A stretch of 39,518 nt of DNA from Bacillota bacterium (GCA_023421075.1 JAEZUM010000026.1:1-39518); one strand, 5' to 3'. Counted from the stretch's first letter, positions 1-8,600 are shown. Notes: a model not told the origin generated them from the sequence alone. Numbers and translations are program-made.

Positions 1-1683
1 AAGCCCGGTGAAGGTGGTCAGCTTCCGGCAGAGAAGGTATATCCCTGGATTGCTAAGACCAGACATTCCACGCCCGGTGTTGGCTTGATCTCACCTCCGC
101 CTCATCATGATATCTATTCGATTGAGGATTTGGCACAGTTAATCTATGATTTAAAGAATGCAAATAAAAACGCAAGGATCTCCGTTAAGCTGGTATCCGA
201 AGCAGGGGTAGGTACCATAGCTGCCGGTGTTGCAAAAGCCGGTGCCGGTGTTATCTTAATCTCCGGATATGATGGTGGAACCGGTGCTGCGCCCAGAACC
301 TCGATCTATAATGCAGGTCTTCCCTGGGAATTAGGTCTTGCTGAGACCCACCAGACACTGATTATGAACGGACTTCGTACAAAGGTTGTAATCGAGACGG
401 ACGGAAAGCTGATGACCGGACGTGACGTTGCCATCGCAGCAATGCTTGGTGCTGAGGAATTTGGCTTTGCAACGGCTCCGCTGGTAACCTTAGGCTGTGT
501 TATGATGCGTGTATGTGATCTGGATACCTGTCCGGTTGGCGTTGCGACTCAGAATCCGGAGCTTCGTAAGAGATTCAGTGGCAAACCGGAGTATGTCGAG
601 AATTTCATGCTGTTTGTAGCAGCAGAGCTTCGTGAATATATGGCAAAGCTTGGTTTTAGAACAGTAGATGAATTGATCGGTCGTACCGATCTCCTGAAGG
701 TAAAAGATGACAGCTTACTGAATGACAGAGCAAAGACAGTAGACTTAAATGCAATTTTAAATAATCCTTTTGTTGAGCAGGGCCAAGGGGTTCATTATGA
801 TCCGACGCAGATTTATGATTTTGAACTGGAGAACACCATCGATGAGAAGATGCTTCTAAAGAAGTTTAAGCTGAATGAGAAGCATGTTCAGAAGGTAAAG
901 CTGGCGGTAGGCAATACAGATCGAACCTTTGGTACCATCCTCGGTTCTGAGATTACCAGAAAATACGGAACCGGTCTGAAGGAAGACACCTATGTGATCG
1001 AGGCACAGGGCAGCGGCGGACAGAGCTTTGGTGCATTCATTCCCAAGGGCTTAACCATCGAGCTGGAAGGTGACAGCAATGACTATTTCGGCAAGGGTCT
1101 ATCCGGCGGTAAATTGGTGGCGTTCCCTCCGAAGGGAAGTACCTTCAAGGCAGATGAGAACATTATCATCGGTAATGTGGCACTCTACGGTGCAACCAGT
1201 GGTAAAGCATTTATCAGTGGTGTTGCAGGCGAACGCTTCTGTGTACGTAATTCTGGAGCGACCGCGGTAGTGGAGGGTGTCGGCGATCATGGCTGTGAAT
1301 ATATGACCGGAGGCAGAGTGGCGGTATTAGGTAAGACCGGAAAGAACTTTGCGGCAGGTATGAGCGGCGGTATCGCTTATGTACTGGATGAAGACAGTGA
1401 TTTATATAAAAAGCTGAATAAAGGTATGGTATCCTTTGAGGCAGTGACAGAAAAATATGATGTCTTTGAACTGAAGGAAATGATCACGGAACATGTGAAG
1501 TATACCAATTCAGTGAAGGGAAAAGAGATCCTTGAAAACTTTGCCACCTATCTGCCAAAGTTTAAGAAGATTATTCCACATGATTACAGACGTATGCTTC
1601 AAACCATCATACTGATGGAGGAAAAGGGACTTAGCAGCGAGCAGGCACAAATCGAAGCATTCTTCGCAAATACCAAGAAATAG
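1..1683 (+). CDS. gltB: Glutamate synthase (NADPH) large subunit, C-terminal part (5' truncated by window edge)
   Basis: The reading frame is open from base 1, so the gene begins outside the window; about 560 C-terminal residues of a protein usually near 1500 are present. The large subunit converts glutamine plus 2-oxoglutarate into two glutamates. Visible are the end of the FMN-binding TIM barrel, with the glycine-rich stretch around GGTGAAPRTS, and the 3Fe-4S cluster cysteines at visible residues 166, 172 and 177 (C-x5-C-x4-C in GCVMMRVCDLDTCPVG). The C-terminal part, roughly residues 310-530, is the glycine-rich right-handed beta-helix domain typical of GltB (QGSGGQSFGAF, GGRVAVLG, AAGMSGG). 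The N-terminal Ntn glutaminase domain is outside the window. gltD follows after an unusually long 379-bp gap. The identification is secure. Confidence 0.96.
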   Translation, partial: KPGEGGQLPAEKVYPWIAKTRHSTPGVGLISPPPHHDIYSIEDLAQLIYDLKNANKNARISVKLVSEAGVGTIAAGVAKAGAGVILISGYDGGTGAAPRTSIYNAGLPWELGLAETHQTLIMNGLRTKVVIETDGKLMTGRDVAIAAMLGAEEFGFATAPLVTLGCVMMRVCDLDTCPVGVATQNPELRKRFSGKPEYVENFMLFVAAELREYMAKLGFRTVDELIGRTDLLKVKDDSLLNDRAKTVDLNAILNNPFVEQGQGVHYDPTQIYDFELENTIDEKMLLKKFKLNEKHVQKVKLAVGNTDRTFGTILGSEITRKYGTGLKEDTYVIEAQGSGGQSFGAFIPKGLTIELEGDSNDYFGKGLSGGKLVAFPPKGSTFKADENIIIGNVALYGATSGKAFISGVAGERFCVRNSGATAVVEGVGDHGCEYMTGGRVAVLGKTGKNFAAGMSGGIAYVLDEDSDLYKKLNKGMVSFEAVTEKYDVFELKEMITEHVKYTNSVKGKEILENFATYLPKFKKIIPHDYRRMLQTIILMEEKGLSSEQAQIEAFFANTKK

Positions 1684-1709
1684 GTAGTGATATTAAGGAT
1701 TTGCGGGGA

Positions 1710-1941
1710 GGTGTCGTATATTGGTCGAATACTATCATTCTCCCTTCGAAGTTTGTTTCCTTCATCGCATCAGCACTTCCTACTCTGTAAGCAGGAAGCT
1801 GCTGGCGGATGCATAGTTTCGGAAGCAAACTCTCAGGGAAAACAATAGCTATTCTCCCAATAGGAGAATTACCTTGAGCAAACCCTGATTAGGCATCAAC
1901 ACAACAGTATTATTTCTGATATTTGTTCAGAATGCGACACC
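1710..1941 (+). ncRNA. Candidate branched structured RNA between gltB and gltD
   Basis: The 379-bp gap between gltB and gltD holds no credible gene but several nested pairings. A closing stem pairs 1710-1718 (GGTGTCGTA) with 1933-1941. Inside it, 1751-1760 pairs with 1821-1830 (10 bp, one G-U). That arm continues through 1767-1770/1809-1812, 1771-1774/1801-1804 and 1776-1780/1794-1798. A second arm is 1851-1857/1863-1869 (ATTCTCC/GGAGAAT), and a third is 1914-1919/1927-1932. This gives a multi-branch junction of about 230 nt. I do not recognise a known class: it lacks T-box, glycine, THF, SAM, 6S, tmRNA and RNase P signatures. It could be a cis-regulatory RNA for gltD, an independent sRNA or a processing structure. 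The fold is by eye only. Confidence 0.4.
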
Positions 1942-2023
1942 GTAAGAATAGAGAAGATTAAGGGGTAGGATAGTCTGGACTCAAGATAATAATTGTTGTG
2001 AGGATTAATGGTTTTTTGTTTGG

Positions 2024-2036
2024 AAGGCTACGCCTT
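2024..2036 (+). promoter_or_regulatory. Small hairpin just upstream of the gltD ribosome site
   Basis: AAGGC at 2024-2028 pairs with GCCTT at 2032-2036 around a 3-nt loop. It is preceded by a T-rich run (2012-2017) and followed by the gltD Shine-Dalgarno region (AGGAAAGGA, from 2042). Its position suggests a modest effect on gltD translation, but this is only an inference. Confidence 0.25.
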
Positions 2037-2062
2037 ATGTTAGGAAAGGATATGGAATAAGT

Positions 2063-3565
2063 ATGGGAAAACCTACAGGATTTATGGAATATGAAAGAAC
2101 TCAGACCAAAGCTGAGTCACCCGAGGATAGATTAAAGCATTTTAATGAATTCCATCAGCCTCTGTCCATGGAGGAGCGTAAGTGTCAGGGAGCGCGTTGT
2201 ATGGAGTGCGGTGTCCCCTTTTGCCAATCCGGCATAATCATCAGTGGAATGGCATCGGGTTGTCCGCTGCAGAATCTGATACCGGAATGGAATGATTTAT
2301 TATACCGTGGTAATATGAAGATGGCATTATCCCGTCTGATGAAAACGAATAATTTTCCGGAGTTTACCGGTAGAGTATGTCCGGCTCCCTGTGAGGCATC
2401 CTGCACTTGCAGCTTGAACGGGGATCCGGTAACCATCAAAGATAACGAGTATGCAATTGCCGAATATGGGTATGAAGCCGGATACATACAGCCGAAGCCC
2501 CCGGCCATTCGTACGGGAAAAAAGGTTGCAGTCATTGGATCCGGTCCAGCCGGACTAGCTGCAGCGGATCAGTTGAATAAGAGAGGGCATTCCGTAACGG
2601 TCTACGAACGTTCTGACCGGATCGGTGGCCTGATGATGTATGGCATTCCGAATATGAAGCTTGAGAAATGGACGATCGACCGACGTGTTGATATCATGAA
2701 AGAAGAAGGCGTGAGCTTCGTAACCGGAGCAGATGTCGGCGGAAACACCAAGGTAAGTAAGCTTATCAAGGAATATGACCGGATTATTCTCGCCTGCGGA
2801 GCCTCGAATCCAAGAGATATTAAGGTACCCGGCAGAGATTCGAAGGGGATCTATTTTGCAGTGGATTATCTGAAGGCGGCTACCAAGGATCTGTTGGATG
2901 CCGGAACCACAACAGTGAAGGAGATGGAGAGCTTCACGTTTAGTGCTAAGGGTAAGAAGGTTATGGTAATCGGCGGCGGTGATACAGGAAATGACTGTGT
3001 CGGTACCTCCATAAGACAGGGTGCGGTGCAGGTGCTTCAGTTAGAAATGATGCCGAAGCTTCCGGATCAAAGAGCAGAGAACAACCCCTGGCCGGAGTGG
3101 CCAAAGGTCTGCAAGACAGATTATGGTCAGGAGGAAGCGATCGATACCTTTGGTAGCGATCCCAGATTATATCAGACAACGGTGAAGGAGTTTATCCCGG
3201 ATGATCAGGGGAATGTATCCAAAGCAATTACCGTTCGGTTGGAGAGCAAGTATGATGAAGCATCGAAACGAATGATAATGGCAGAGGTAGCCGGAAGCGA
3301 GATTACGGTTGAGGTTGACATGGTATTGATCGCAGCTGGCTTCTTAGGTACTCAGTCCTATGTTTCGGAAGCCTTTGGTGTAGAACTGGATGGCCGGACT
3401 AATGTTAAGACTGAGGCAGACAGATATCAGACAAATGTAGATAAGGTATTTGTTGCAGGTGATATGCATCGTGGTCAGTCCTTAGTGGTATGGGCAATCC
3501 GTGAGGGCAGAGAAGCAGCAAAGGCTGTTGATGAAAGTCTGATCGGGTATAGTAATCTGGCATAA
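2063..3565 (+). CDS. gltD: Glutamate synthase (NADPH) small subunit
   Basis: This 500-residue flavoprotein supplies electrons from NADPH to GltB. The N-terminal region carries many cysteines (41, 46, 49, 54, 67, 106, 110, 114, 116, including RCMECGVPFC and CPAPCEASCTC) that bind two 4Fe-4S clusters. Residues 155-167 (VAVIGSGPAGLAA) form the FAD dinucleotide fold. Residues 300-309 (VMVIGGGDTG) form the NADPH fold. The C-terminal VFVAGDMHRGQSLVVWAI is the second FAD contact typical of the family. The ATG has an AGGAAAGGA ribosome site about 12 nt upstream, and the length is normal for GltD. It lies downstream of gltB, separated by a structured 379-bp spacer, and ends before a strong hairpin shared with the convergent gene. 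Confidence 0.97.
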   Translation: MGKPTGFMEYERTQTKAESPEDRLKHFNEFHQPLSMEERKCQGARCMECGVPFCQSGIIISGMASGCPLQNLIPEWNDLLYRGNMKMALSRLMKTNNFPEFTGRVCPAPCEASCTCSLNGDPVTIKDNEYAIAEYGYEAGYIQPKPPAIRTGKKVAVIGSGPAGLAAADQLNKRGHSVTVYERSDRIGGLMMYGIPNMKLEKWTIDRRVDIMKEEGVSFVTGADVGGNTKVSKLIKEYDRIILACGASNPRDIKVPGRDSKGIYFAVDYLKAATKDLLDAGTTTVKEMESFTFSAKGKKVMVIGGGDTGNDCVGTSIRQGAVQVLQLEMMPKLPDQRAENNPWPEWPKVCKTDYGQEEAIDTFGSDPRLYQTTVKEFIPDDQGNVSKAITVRLESKYDEASKRMIMAEVAGSEITVEVDMVLIAAGFLGTQSYVSEAFGVELDGRTNVKTEADRYQTNVDKVFVAGDMHRGQSLVVWAIREGREAAKAVDESLIGYSNLA

Positions 3566-3609
3566 CGATATTTAACCATAAGTGTTTAGAATATATTATT
3601 GAAATGGAG

Positions 3610-3652
3610 TAGAGCAGGAGGCTTTCGCACATTGCGAAAGCCTCCTGCTCTA
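3610..3652. terminator. Perfect 20-bp hairpin between convergent genes
   Basis: Positions 3610-3629 pair without mismatch with 3633-3652 around a 3-nt loop. The stem is GC-rich (core GCAGGAGGCTTTCGC). It lies between the 3' ends of gltD and the minus-strand gene at 3706. Neither side has a clear T run, so it may stop transcription less as a classical intrinsic terminator than as a bidirectional barrier or 3'-end stabiliser. Confidence 0.6.
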
Positions 3653-3705
3653 TATCCAGTGCGCCCGGCAGGCGCACGTTTCAATGGATTTGTTAGGTAT
3701 ACGAT

Positions 3706-4740
3706 TTATAGTTCGGCTTCACAAAAGGATACAAAGGTATTCGTTACCTGGTGATAAAAGAATGCTACATCCTGGTTATTCAACAGAGCCTCATACTTCA
3801 GATCTAATAATGAATTCTTAACCTCATTGATTCGATATTTCAAGTCTTTATGGATGAGTAAGGATGCATGCTCACTGATCATTTGCTCAAGATCTCCTGC
3901 AAGCCGGATTGCCTCGTCTATCGTTACGTGCCATGCTGACACGTTGTCCCTATCCAGTCTGATATCCAAAGTATTGATTCTGTCAGAAATCATCTTTCTA
4001 TAATCAAGGATCACCGTTAGAACTTTAGCTCTCTGTAGCATTTCCGATTTCGTGAAGGAAGGGGAATGTATGTCCAATTCCAGAAGGAAACACTCCTCCT
4101 CTAATTGAAACAGGTTTCCATCATAATGAGCTGGTATTGGGATGACCTCAGGATCAAACACACCGCTACCATAACACAGAAGCTTCCCATCCATGCGAAT
4201 TAGCTTACTGCAAGCCTCCAGAAGCGATAAGAAGTTATTCTGAACTGCATCATAATCGATCATGATTACTCCGAAACGATGTTCATTCCAGAAGTCCTCC
4301 GGTATGGAATTAAGGTTATAATCGGAGGAGATGGTAATATAGCTAAGATTCTTAATATTCTCAGGTTCCAATGTTTTCTTAGAGCATACCTCATAGAAAA
4401 AGCTATTCTGATGAAAGCGACTGAGTACATACTCGAACACTCCGGTAAAGGAGCTTTCTCCAAGTAGCATTATATCGGTAGAATGGTTCCTGCAGGATAA
4501 TATGTGGAACAGGTCAGCCAGCATAATTACGGTTTCTGCTTTGTGTGCAATAGAAAGCGGTGCTTCGTAAACCATTTTTACCAGTGTTAAAAAAAGCTTA
4601 CTTTGTTGATCTGCACCTAATGTGGAGCAGTTGGATATTTTGTCCTTAAAATCATGAATTAGATGCTCACCGTAATATAACATGTTGTTTGTTAGGACCA
4701 GTTCGTTATGAAAGAGATTTACTTTATTCTCATACGCCAT
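3706..4740 (-). CDS. Hypothetical protein with a methyltransferase-like Rossmann core
   Basis: I do not recognise a named family. The 344-residue protein starts best at the ATG at 4740 (MAYENKVNLF), which has a GGGGGG ribosome site 8-9 nt upstream and overlaps the end of the upstream glycosyltransferase by 11 bp; longer in-frame starts lie inside that gene. Residues 89-97 (DIMLLGESS) resemble a nucleotide/SAM-binding strand-loop. Residues 157-164 (GVIMIDYD) and 183-191 (MDGKLLCYG) resemble later strands of a class I methyltransferase fold. The glycine-rich motif is poor, so activity is uncertain. Overlap with the glycosyltransferase implies translational coupling and a shared task, perhaps glycan or surface protein modification. 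Confidence 0.6.
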   Translation of the reverse strand: MAYENKVNLFHNELVLTNNMLYYGEHLIHDFKDKISNCSTLGADQQSKLFLTLVKMVYEAPLSIAHKAETVIMLADLFHILSCRNHSTDIMLLGESSFTGVFEYVLSRFHQNSFFYEVCSKKTLEPENIKNLSYITISSDYNLNSIPEDFWNEHRFGVIMIDYDAVQNNFLSLLEACSKLIRMDGKLLCYGSGVFDPEVIPIPAHYDGNLFQLEEECFLLELDIHSPSFTKSEMLQRAKVLTVILDYRKMISDRINTLDIRLDRDNVSAWHVTIDEAIRLAGDLEQMISEHASLLIHKDLKYRINEVKNSLLDLKYEALLNNQDVAFFYHQVTNTFVSFCEAEL

Positions 4741-5884
4741 GTGTATCGCCCCCCGGAGTAAGATGAAGCAGATGCTGCAGCTTATATATGATTTTCTGAT
4801 AATCAAAAAAACGTTTCCTATAGATCTGAATGTCCCGGCACCCATTCATTAGATTTTCTTCGTTATTGCACACCCTTATCATTACTTCGGCTAATTCTTC
4901 TACATTATTTATTTCAAAGCTTGTACCGCACATCCCCCAGTTCGTTGCTTCATCGACGGCGTCGATGGTACTGCATATAATATAACAGCCGTTTCTCGCA
5001 GCCTCTGACCATACGTTTGGGGTACCTCCTTCCCTCGTAGAGGTAAGGGTGAAGATCTTTGCTTTACGATATTCATCTTCCAGTAATAGTTTATCAATGA
5101 TTTTTCCGGTAAAAACGATTCGCTTCTTAAGATGGGGATATCGGAAAAAATAATTGTCGATAAAGGAATGAAAGCTAGGCTCAATGCTGCCGACAAGCTT
5201 CAACTGCCAACCATCTAAGGAATGAGCTGCTTGTGCAAAGGCTTCCAATAGAATATGATTCGCCTTATAATCAGCTCCGATCTTACCTACTGTCAATATG
5301 GTGTTTTCTTTTTCGGAATAGGGTACCGTATCCTTCGCCACAAGCTCCGAGGAAGCATTTGTTACATAGTCGATGCGATAAGGCCATTTTCTCGACAAGT
5401 ATTTTTTTAGTTTCTTCGATTCGACCGATATGACATTACAACTACTTAGAAATAGTTCGTAATTCGGTTCGTCAAAGGGGATACGGTCTTCCCAGTTAAG
5501 ACTGGCATCGAGCTTAAGAATTACCTTACCATCGGGGCGGAGCTGTTTATATTGCTTAACCATATCACAATGAGAGGAATAGGCACCAAAACAGAACATG
5601 ACATCAATCTTTTCATAGTTATGCCTGATATAGTCACAGCACTGCAAGATCCACTCTTCAAGATTAGATGGGGTAGGCAGTATTTCCAATATCAGTCCCG
5701 GAAGATGTTCAAGATAGGTATATTCTTCCTTTTTGGCAGTAATGATATTCGCCCGATATCCCAGATATCGATGAAACAGATAGGGTATCATACAACAATC
5801 CTTCATAAGCTGTTCATTATTATAATAAATATAGGGAGAGAAATTGTAGATTCCCTTATTGGTATAAGCTTCCAATACTTCCAT
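4730..5884 (-). CDS. Glycosyltransferase, GT4-like (GT-B fold)
   Basis: This 384-residue protein resembles retaining GT-B glycosyltransferases. The C-terminal half has ILTVGKIGADYKANHILLEA (about 196-215), a typical start of the nucleotide-sugar domain. It is followed by LKLVGS, IVFTGKI and STREGGTPNVWSEAARNG (282-299). The two conserved glutamates of the family motif appear as E285 and E294, one residue further apart than the classical EX7E. No signal peptide or membrane segment is evident, so it should be cytoplasmic. The start ATG at 5884 has an AAGGATGG site upstream. Donor, acceptor and product cannot be told from the sequence. It is first in a two-gene minus-strand unit with the overlapping gene downstream. 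Confidence 0.8.
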   Translation of the reverse strand: MEVLEAYTNKGIYNFSPYIYYNNEQLMKDCCMIPYLFHRYLGYRANIITAKKEEYTYLEHLPGLILEILPTPSNLEEWILQCCDYIRHNYEKIDVMFCFGAYSSHCDMVKQYKQLRPDGKVILKLDASLNWEDRIPFDEPNYELFLSSCNVISVESKKLKKYLSRKWPYRIDYVTNASSELVAKDTVPYSEKENTILTVGKIGADYKANHILLEAFAQAAHSLDGWQLKLVGSIEPSFHSFIDNYFFRYPHLKKRIVFTGKIIDKLLLEDEYRKAKIFTLTSTREGGTPNVWSEAARNGCYIICSTIDAVDEATNWGMCGTSFEINNVEELAEVMIRVCNNEENLMNGCRDIQIYRKRFFDYQKIIYKLQHLLHLTPGGDTHGV

Positions 5885-6019
5885 GGGGTACCATCCTTAT
5901 TCCATTCAAATTGAGTGTCATTTCATTCTCTTCATCATAGCAAAGATAGGAAGCCATGGCAATAGAAAATAGGAAGTCAAAGTAGACAACCGGGTGAATA
6001 AGTGATATATTATTGATTC

Positions 6020-6033
6020 GTGATTTGAATCAC
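6020..6033. promoter_or_regulatory. Crp/Fnr-family operator upstream of pflB
   Basis: GTGATTTGAATCAC is a perfect palindrome with 6-bp arms and matches the Crp/Fnr pattern GTGA-N6-TCAC. Its centre, 6026.5, is exactly 41.5 bp before the start site (about 6068) predicted from the -10 at 6056-6061. That is the class II activator position. Pyruvate formate-lyase genes are commonly controlled by Fnr-like regulators, so the site fits the gene. Which regulator binds is unknown. Confidence 0.6.
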
Positions 6034-6052
6034 AGAATTTATTTTCTTTTCA

Positions 6053-6061
6053 TGTTATGTA
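6053..6061 (+). promoter_or_regulatory. Predicted extended -10 promoter element for pflB
   Basis: TGTTATGTA fits an extended -10 (TGn followed by TATGTA). No good -35 hexamer lies at the right spacing, as expected for an activator-dependent promoter with the palindrome at 6020-6033 in its place. The resulting leader is about 180 nt. Confidence 0.45.
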
Positions 6062-6094
6062 TTAAGGGTAAATTGCCATAGGTATGAATTACCA

Positions 6095-6190
6095 AAGCGA
6101 ATTATCATTCGCTTCATAAGAACTACGAAGTCCGCACAGTGGTGCTCACTCATCGTTCTTATAGTGTTCGCGGCTGCATCAAATTGCAGC
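6095..6190 (+). other. Structured 5' leader of pflB
   Basis: The leader between the predicted start site and pflB contains two clean hairpins: 6095-6102/6107-6114 (AAGCGAAT/ATTCGCTT, 4-nt loop) and 6173-6178/6185-6190 (GCTGCA/TGCAGC). A weaker pairing, AAGAAC near 6118 with GTTCTT near 6155, lies between them. The rest of the 365-bp gap (5885-6249) shows no gene. I do not recognise a riboswitch class. Confidence 0.4.
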
Positions 6191-6249
6191 ATAGATGACA
6201 TGACAAAGAATAACAGTGCCGTGGAAGACGGTGGAAAGGATGAATTAGA

Positions 6250-8478
6250 ATGACGAAACAAGAATGGTATGATTTTAAACCGGGTAGTTGGATGTCAGAT
6301 GTGAATGTCAGGAGCTTCATTCAGCATAATTATACACCCTATGAGGGTGATGAGAGCTTTTTGGCGGGTCCTACCAATAGGACAACAGAGCTCTGGAAAC
6401 AGGTTATGGAGCTGATGAAGATAGAAAACAATAAAGGGATTCTTGAGGCAGAGACAGAGAAGCCATCAACAATTACAGCCTTTGGTCCCGGTTATGTTGA
6501 TAAAGATAAGGAATTAATCGTAGGCTTTCAGACAGATAAGCCTTTAAAACGCGGTATCATGCCCAATGGTGGAATCCGTGTAGTAAAGCATGCATTAGAA
6601 GCGTATGGATATACTTTAGATAAGAAGACCGAGGAGATCTATTCTGAGAATAGAAAGACGCATAACGATGGAGTATTTGATGCATATACCGACGCCATGA
6701 AAAAAGCAAGACATACCGGTATCATCACCGGACTCCCGGATGCCTACGGCAGAGGAAGAATTATCGGTGATTATCGTAGAGTTGCTTTATATGGTGTGGA
6801 TTTCTTGATCGAGGAGAAGCTTCAGGAGAAGAAGCTCCTTGAGATTCCGATTCTGGAATCCCCGGACATCCGTTTACGGGAAGAGATCAGTGAGCAGATT
6901 GATGCCTTGAAGCAACTGAAGGCTATGGCTGCCTCTTATGGTTATGATATCAGTGTACCTGCGAAGAACTCCTTTGAGGCAACTCAGTGGACTTATTTTG
7001 CTTACCTTGGAGCAATCAAGGAGCAGGACGGTGCTGCGATGAGCTTGGGAAGAGTTACCACCTTCCTGGATATTTATTATGAGAGAGATTTAAAACATAA
7101 CTTAATTACAGAGGATGAGATTCAAGAACTGATGGATCAGTTTGTAATGAAGCTTCGTATGGTACGCTTCCTTCGTACTCCTTCCTATAATGATCTGTTT
7201 TCCGGTGATCCTACCTGGGTAACGGAATCCATTGGAGGAATGGGTCTGGATGGGCGTACTTTGGTTACAAAGAGTAGCTATCGTATCCTTCATACTCTTT
7301 ATAATCTGGGACCGGCCCCGGAACCGAACCTTACTGTTCTTTGGTCTGTATTCCTGCCGGAACCGTTTAAGAAATACTGCGCAAAGGTATCCATTGATAC
7401 CAGCTCTATACAGTATGAGAGTGATGATATCATGCGTGATTACTGGGGCGATGATTACGGGATTGCCTGCTGCGTATCGGCAATGCGTATCGGTAAGCAG
7501 ATGCAGTTCTTCGGTGCTCGTGCAAATCTTGCGAAAGCACTCCTTTACGCAATCAATGGTGGAAAGGATGAGATCTACGGCGAGCAGGTTGCTCCTATGT
7601 TCGCACCGATCACCGGTGAGTACCTGAGCTATGATGAGGTTATCTCTAAGTTTGATCAGACCTTAGACTGGTTGGCAGAGCTGTATATCAACACATTAAA
7701 TGTAATTCATTACATGCATGATAAATATAACTATGAGCGTCTGCAGATGGCTCTTCATGATATCAATATTCTTCGTACCGAGGCATGTGGTATTGCCGGT
7801 CTTTCTGTTGTCGCTGACTCCTTATCGGCAATTAAATTTGCTAAGGTTAAGGTGATCCGTAACGAAGCGGGTCTTGCGGTTGATTACGAGATTGAAGGAG
7901 AATATCCTGCATATGGTAATAATGATGATCGAGTGGATCAGATTGCCATTGATATCGTAGAGAAGTTTATGAATAAGCTTCGTAAGGTTAAGACCTATCG
8001 TAATGCAAAGCATACCCTTTCGGTATTAACCATAACCTCTAACGTAGTATATGGTAAGAAGACAGGCAGCACACCGGATGGTCGTAAGGCCGGAGAGCCC
8101 TTTGCACCGGGAGCAAATCCGATGCATGGAAGAGATAAAAAGGGTGCGATTGCCTCCATGGCTTCGGTAGCAAAGCTTCCTTACCGTCATGCAGAGGATG
8201 GAATCTCCTATACCTTCTCCATCGTTCCTAAGGCATTGGGAAAGAATGAAGAGGAACGTAAGAATAATCTGAAGGACCTGATGGATGGCTTCTTCCATAG
8301 CAAGGGACATCACATTAATGTCAATGTATTTGACCGTGAGACGCTGCTTGATGCCATGGAGCATCCGGAAAAATATCCACAGTTAACAATTCGTGTATCC
8401 GGTTACGCTGTAAACTTTATCAAATTGAGCCGTGAACAGCAGCTCGATGTAATTAACCGTACCTTCCACGAACGCTAA
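6250..8478 (+). CDS. pflB: Formate C-acetyltransferase (pyruvate formate-lyase)
   Basis: The 742-residue enzyme splits pyruvate and CoA into acetyl-CoA and formate using a glycyl radical, in the cytoplasm under anoxia. The adjacent catalytic cysteines are C407-C408 in YGIACCVSAM. The radical-bearing glycine is G718 in the C-terminal RVSGYAVNF motif. The N-terminal WYDFKPGSW and GIMPNGGIRV segments are typical of true PFL rather than glycerol dehydratase-type relatives, and the length is close to the 760 residues of E. coli PflB. The ATG has a GGAAAGGATG ribosome site about 10 nt upstream. The activating enzyme follows. Regulation by a Crp/Fnr-type factor is suggested by the palindrome at 6020-6033. 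Confidence 0.97.
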   Translation: MTKQEWYDFKPGSWMSDVNVRSFIQHNYTPYEGDESFLAGPTNRTTELWKQVMELMKIENNKGILEAETEKPSTITAFGPGYVDKDKELIVGFQTDKPLKRGIMPNGGIRVVKHALEAYGYTLDKKTEEIYSENRKTHNDGVFDAYTDAMKKARHTGIITGLPDAYGRGRIIGDYRRVALYGVDFLIEEKLQEKKLLEIPILESPDIRLREEISEQIDALKQLKAMAASYGYDISVPAKNSFEATQWTYFAYLGAIKEQDGAAMSLGRVTTFLDIYYERDLKHNLITEDEIQELMDQFVMKLRMVRFLRTPSYNDLFSGDPTWVTESIGGMGLDGRTLVTKSSYRILHTLYNLGPAPEPNLTVLWSVFLPEPFKKYCAKVSIDTSSIQYESDDIMRDYWGDDYGIACCVSAMRIGKQMQFFGARANLAKALLYAINGGKDEIYGEQVAPMFAPITGEYLSYDEVISKFDQTLDWLAELYINTLNVIHYMHDKYNYERLQMALHDINILRTEACGIAGLSVVADSLSAIKFAKVKVIRNEAGLAVDYEIEGEYPAYGNNDDRVDQIAIDIVEKFMNKLRKVKTYRNAKHTLSVLTITSNVVYGKKTGSTPDGRKAGEPFAPGANPMHGRDKKGAIASMASVAKLPYRHAEDGISYTFSIVPKALGKNEEERKNNLKDLMDGFFHSKGHHINVNVFDRETLLDAMEHPEKYPQLTIRVSGYAVNFIKLSREQQLDVINRTFHER

Positions 8479-8490
8479 TATAAATATATG

Positions 8491-8546
8491 GCTGTTGCAT
8501 AATATATTCTACTGTAGGATAATGAACTCAGATATTATGCAGCAGC
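8491..8546 (+). other. Intercistronic hairpin between pflB and pflA
   Basis: Positions 8491-8505 pair with 8532-8546 (15 bp, one G-U) around a 26-nt AT-rich loop. Only TTCT and ATTTTG follow, so it is at best a weak terminator. Between a highly expressed enzyme gene and its catalytic activase, such a stem could stabilise the pflB message or reduce read-through to pflA. Confidence 0.5.
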
Positions 8547-8600
8547 TTCTACATTTTGTTGGGCTTTATTAATTATCTACTGAGAAGGGAGAGCTGGCAA

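Noticed and set aside
1750..1870. Glycine riboswitch resemblance in the gltB-gltD gap (GGAAGCAAACTCTCAGGGA)
   Set aside because: The stretch looks like part of a glycine aptamer, but the opposing GAGAG strand and the AAAGGAC core are missing, and the same bases pair better in a different stem.
5552..5914. Plus-strand frame inside the glycosyltransferase gene
   Set aside because: It is antisense to a well-supported enzyme gene with a proper ribosome site and conserved motifs.
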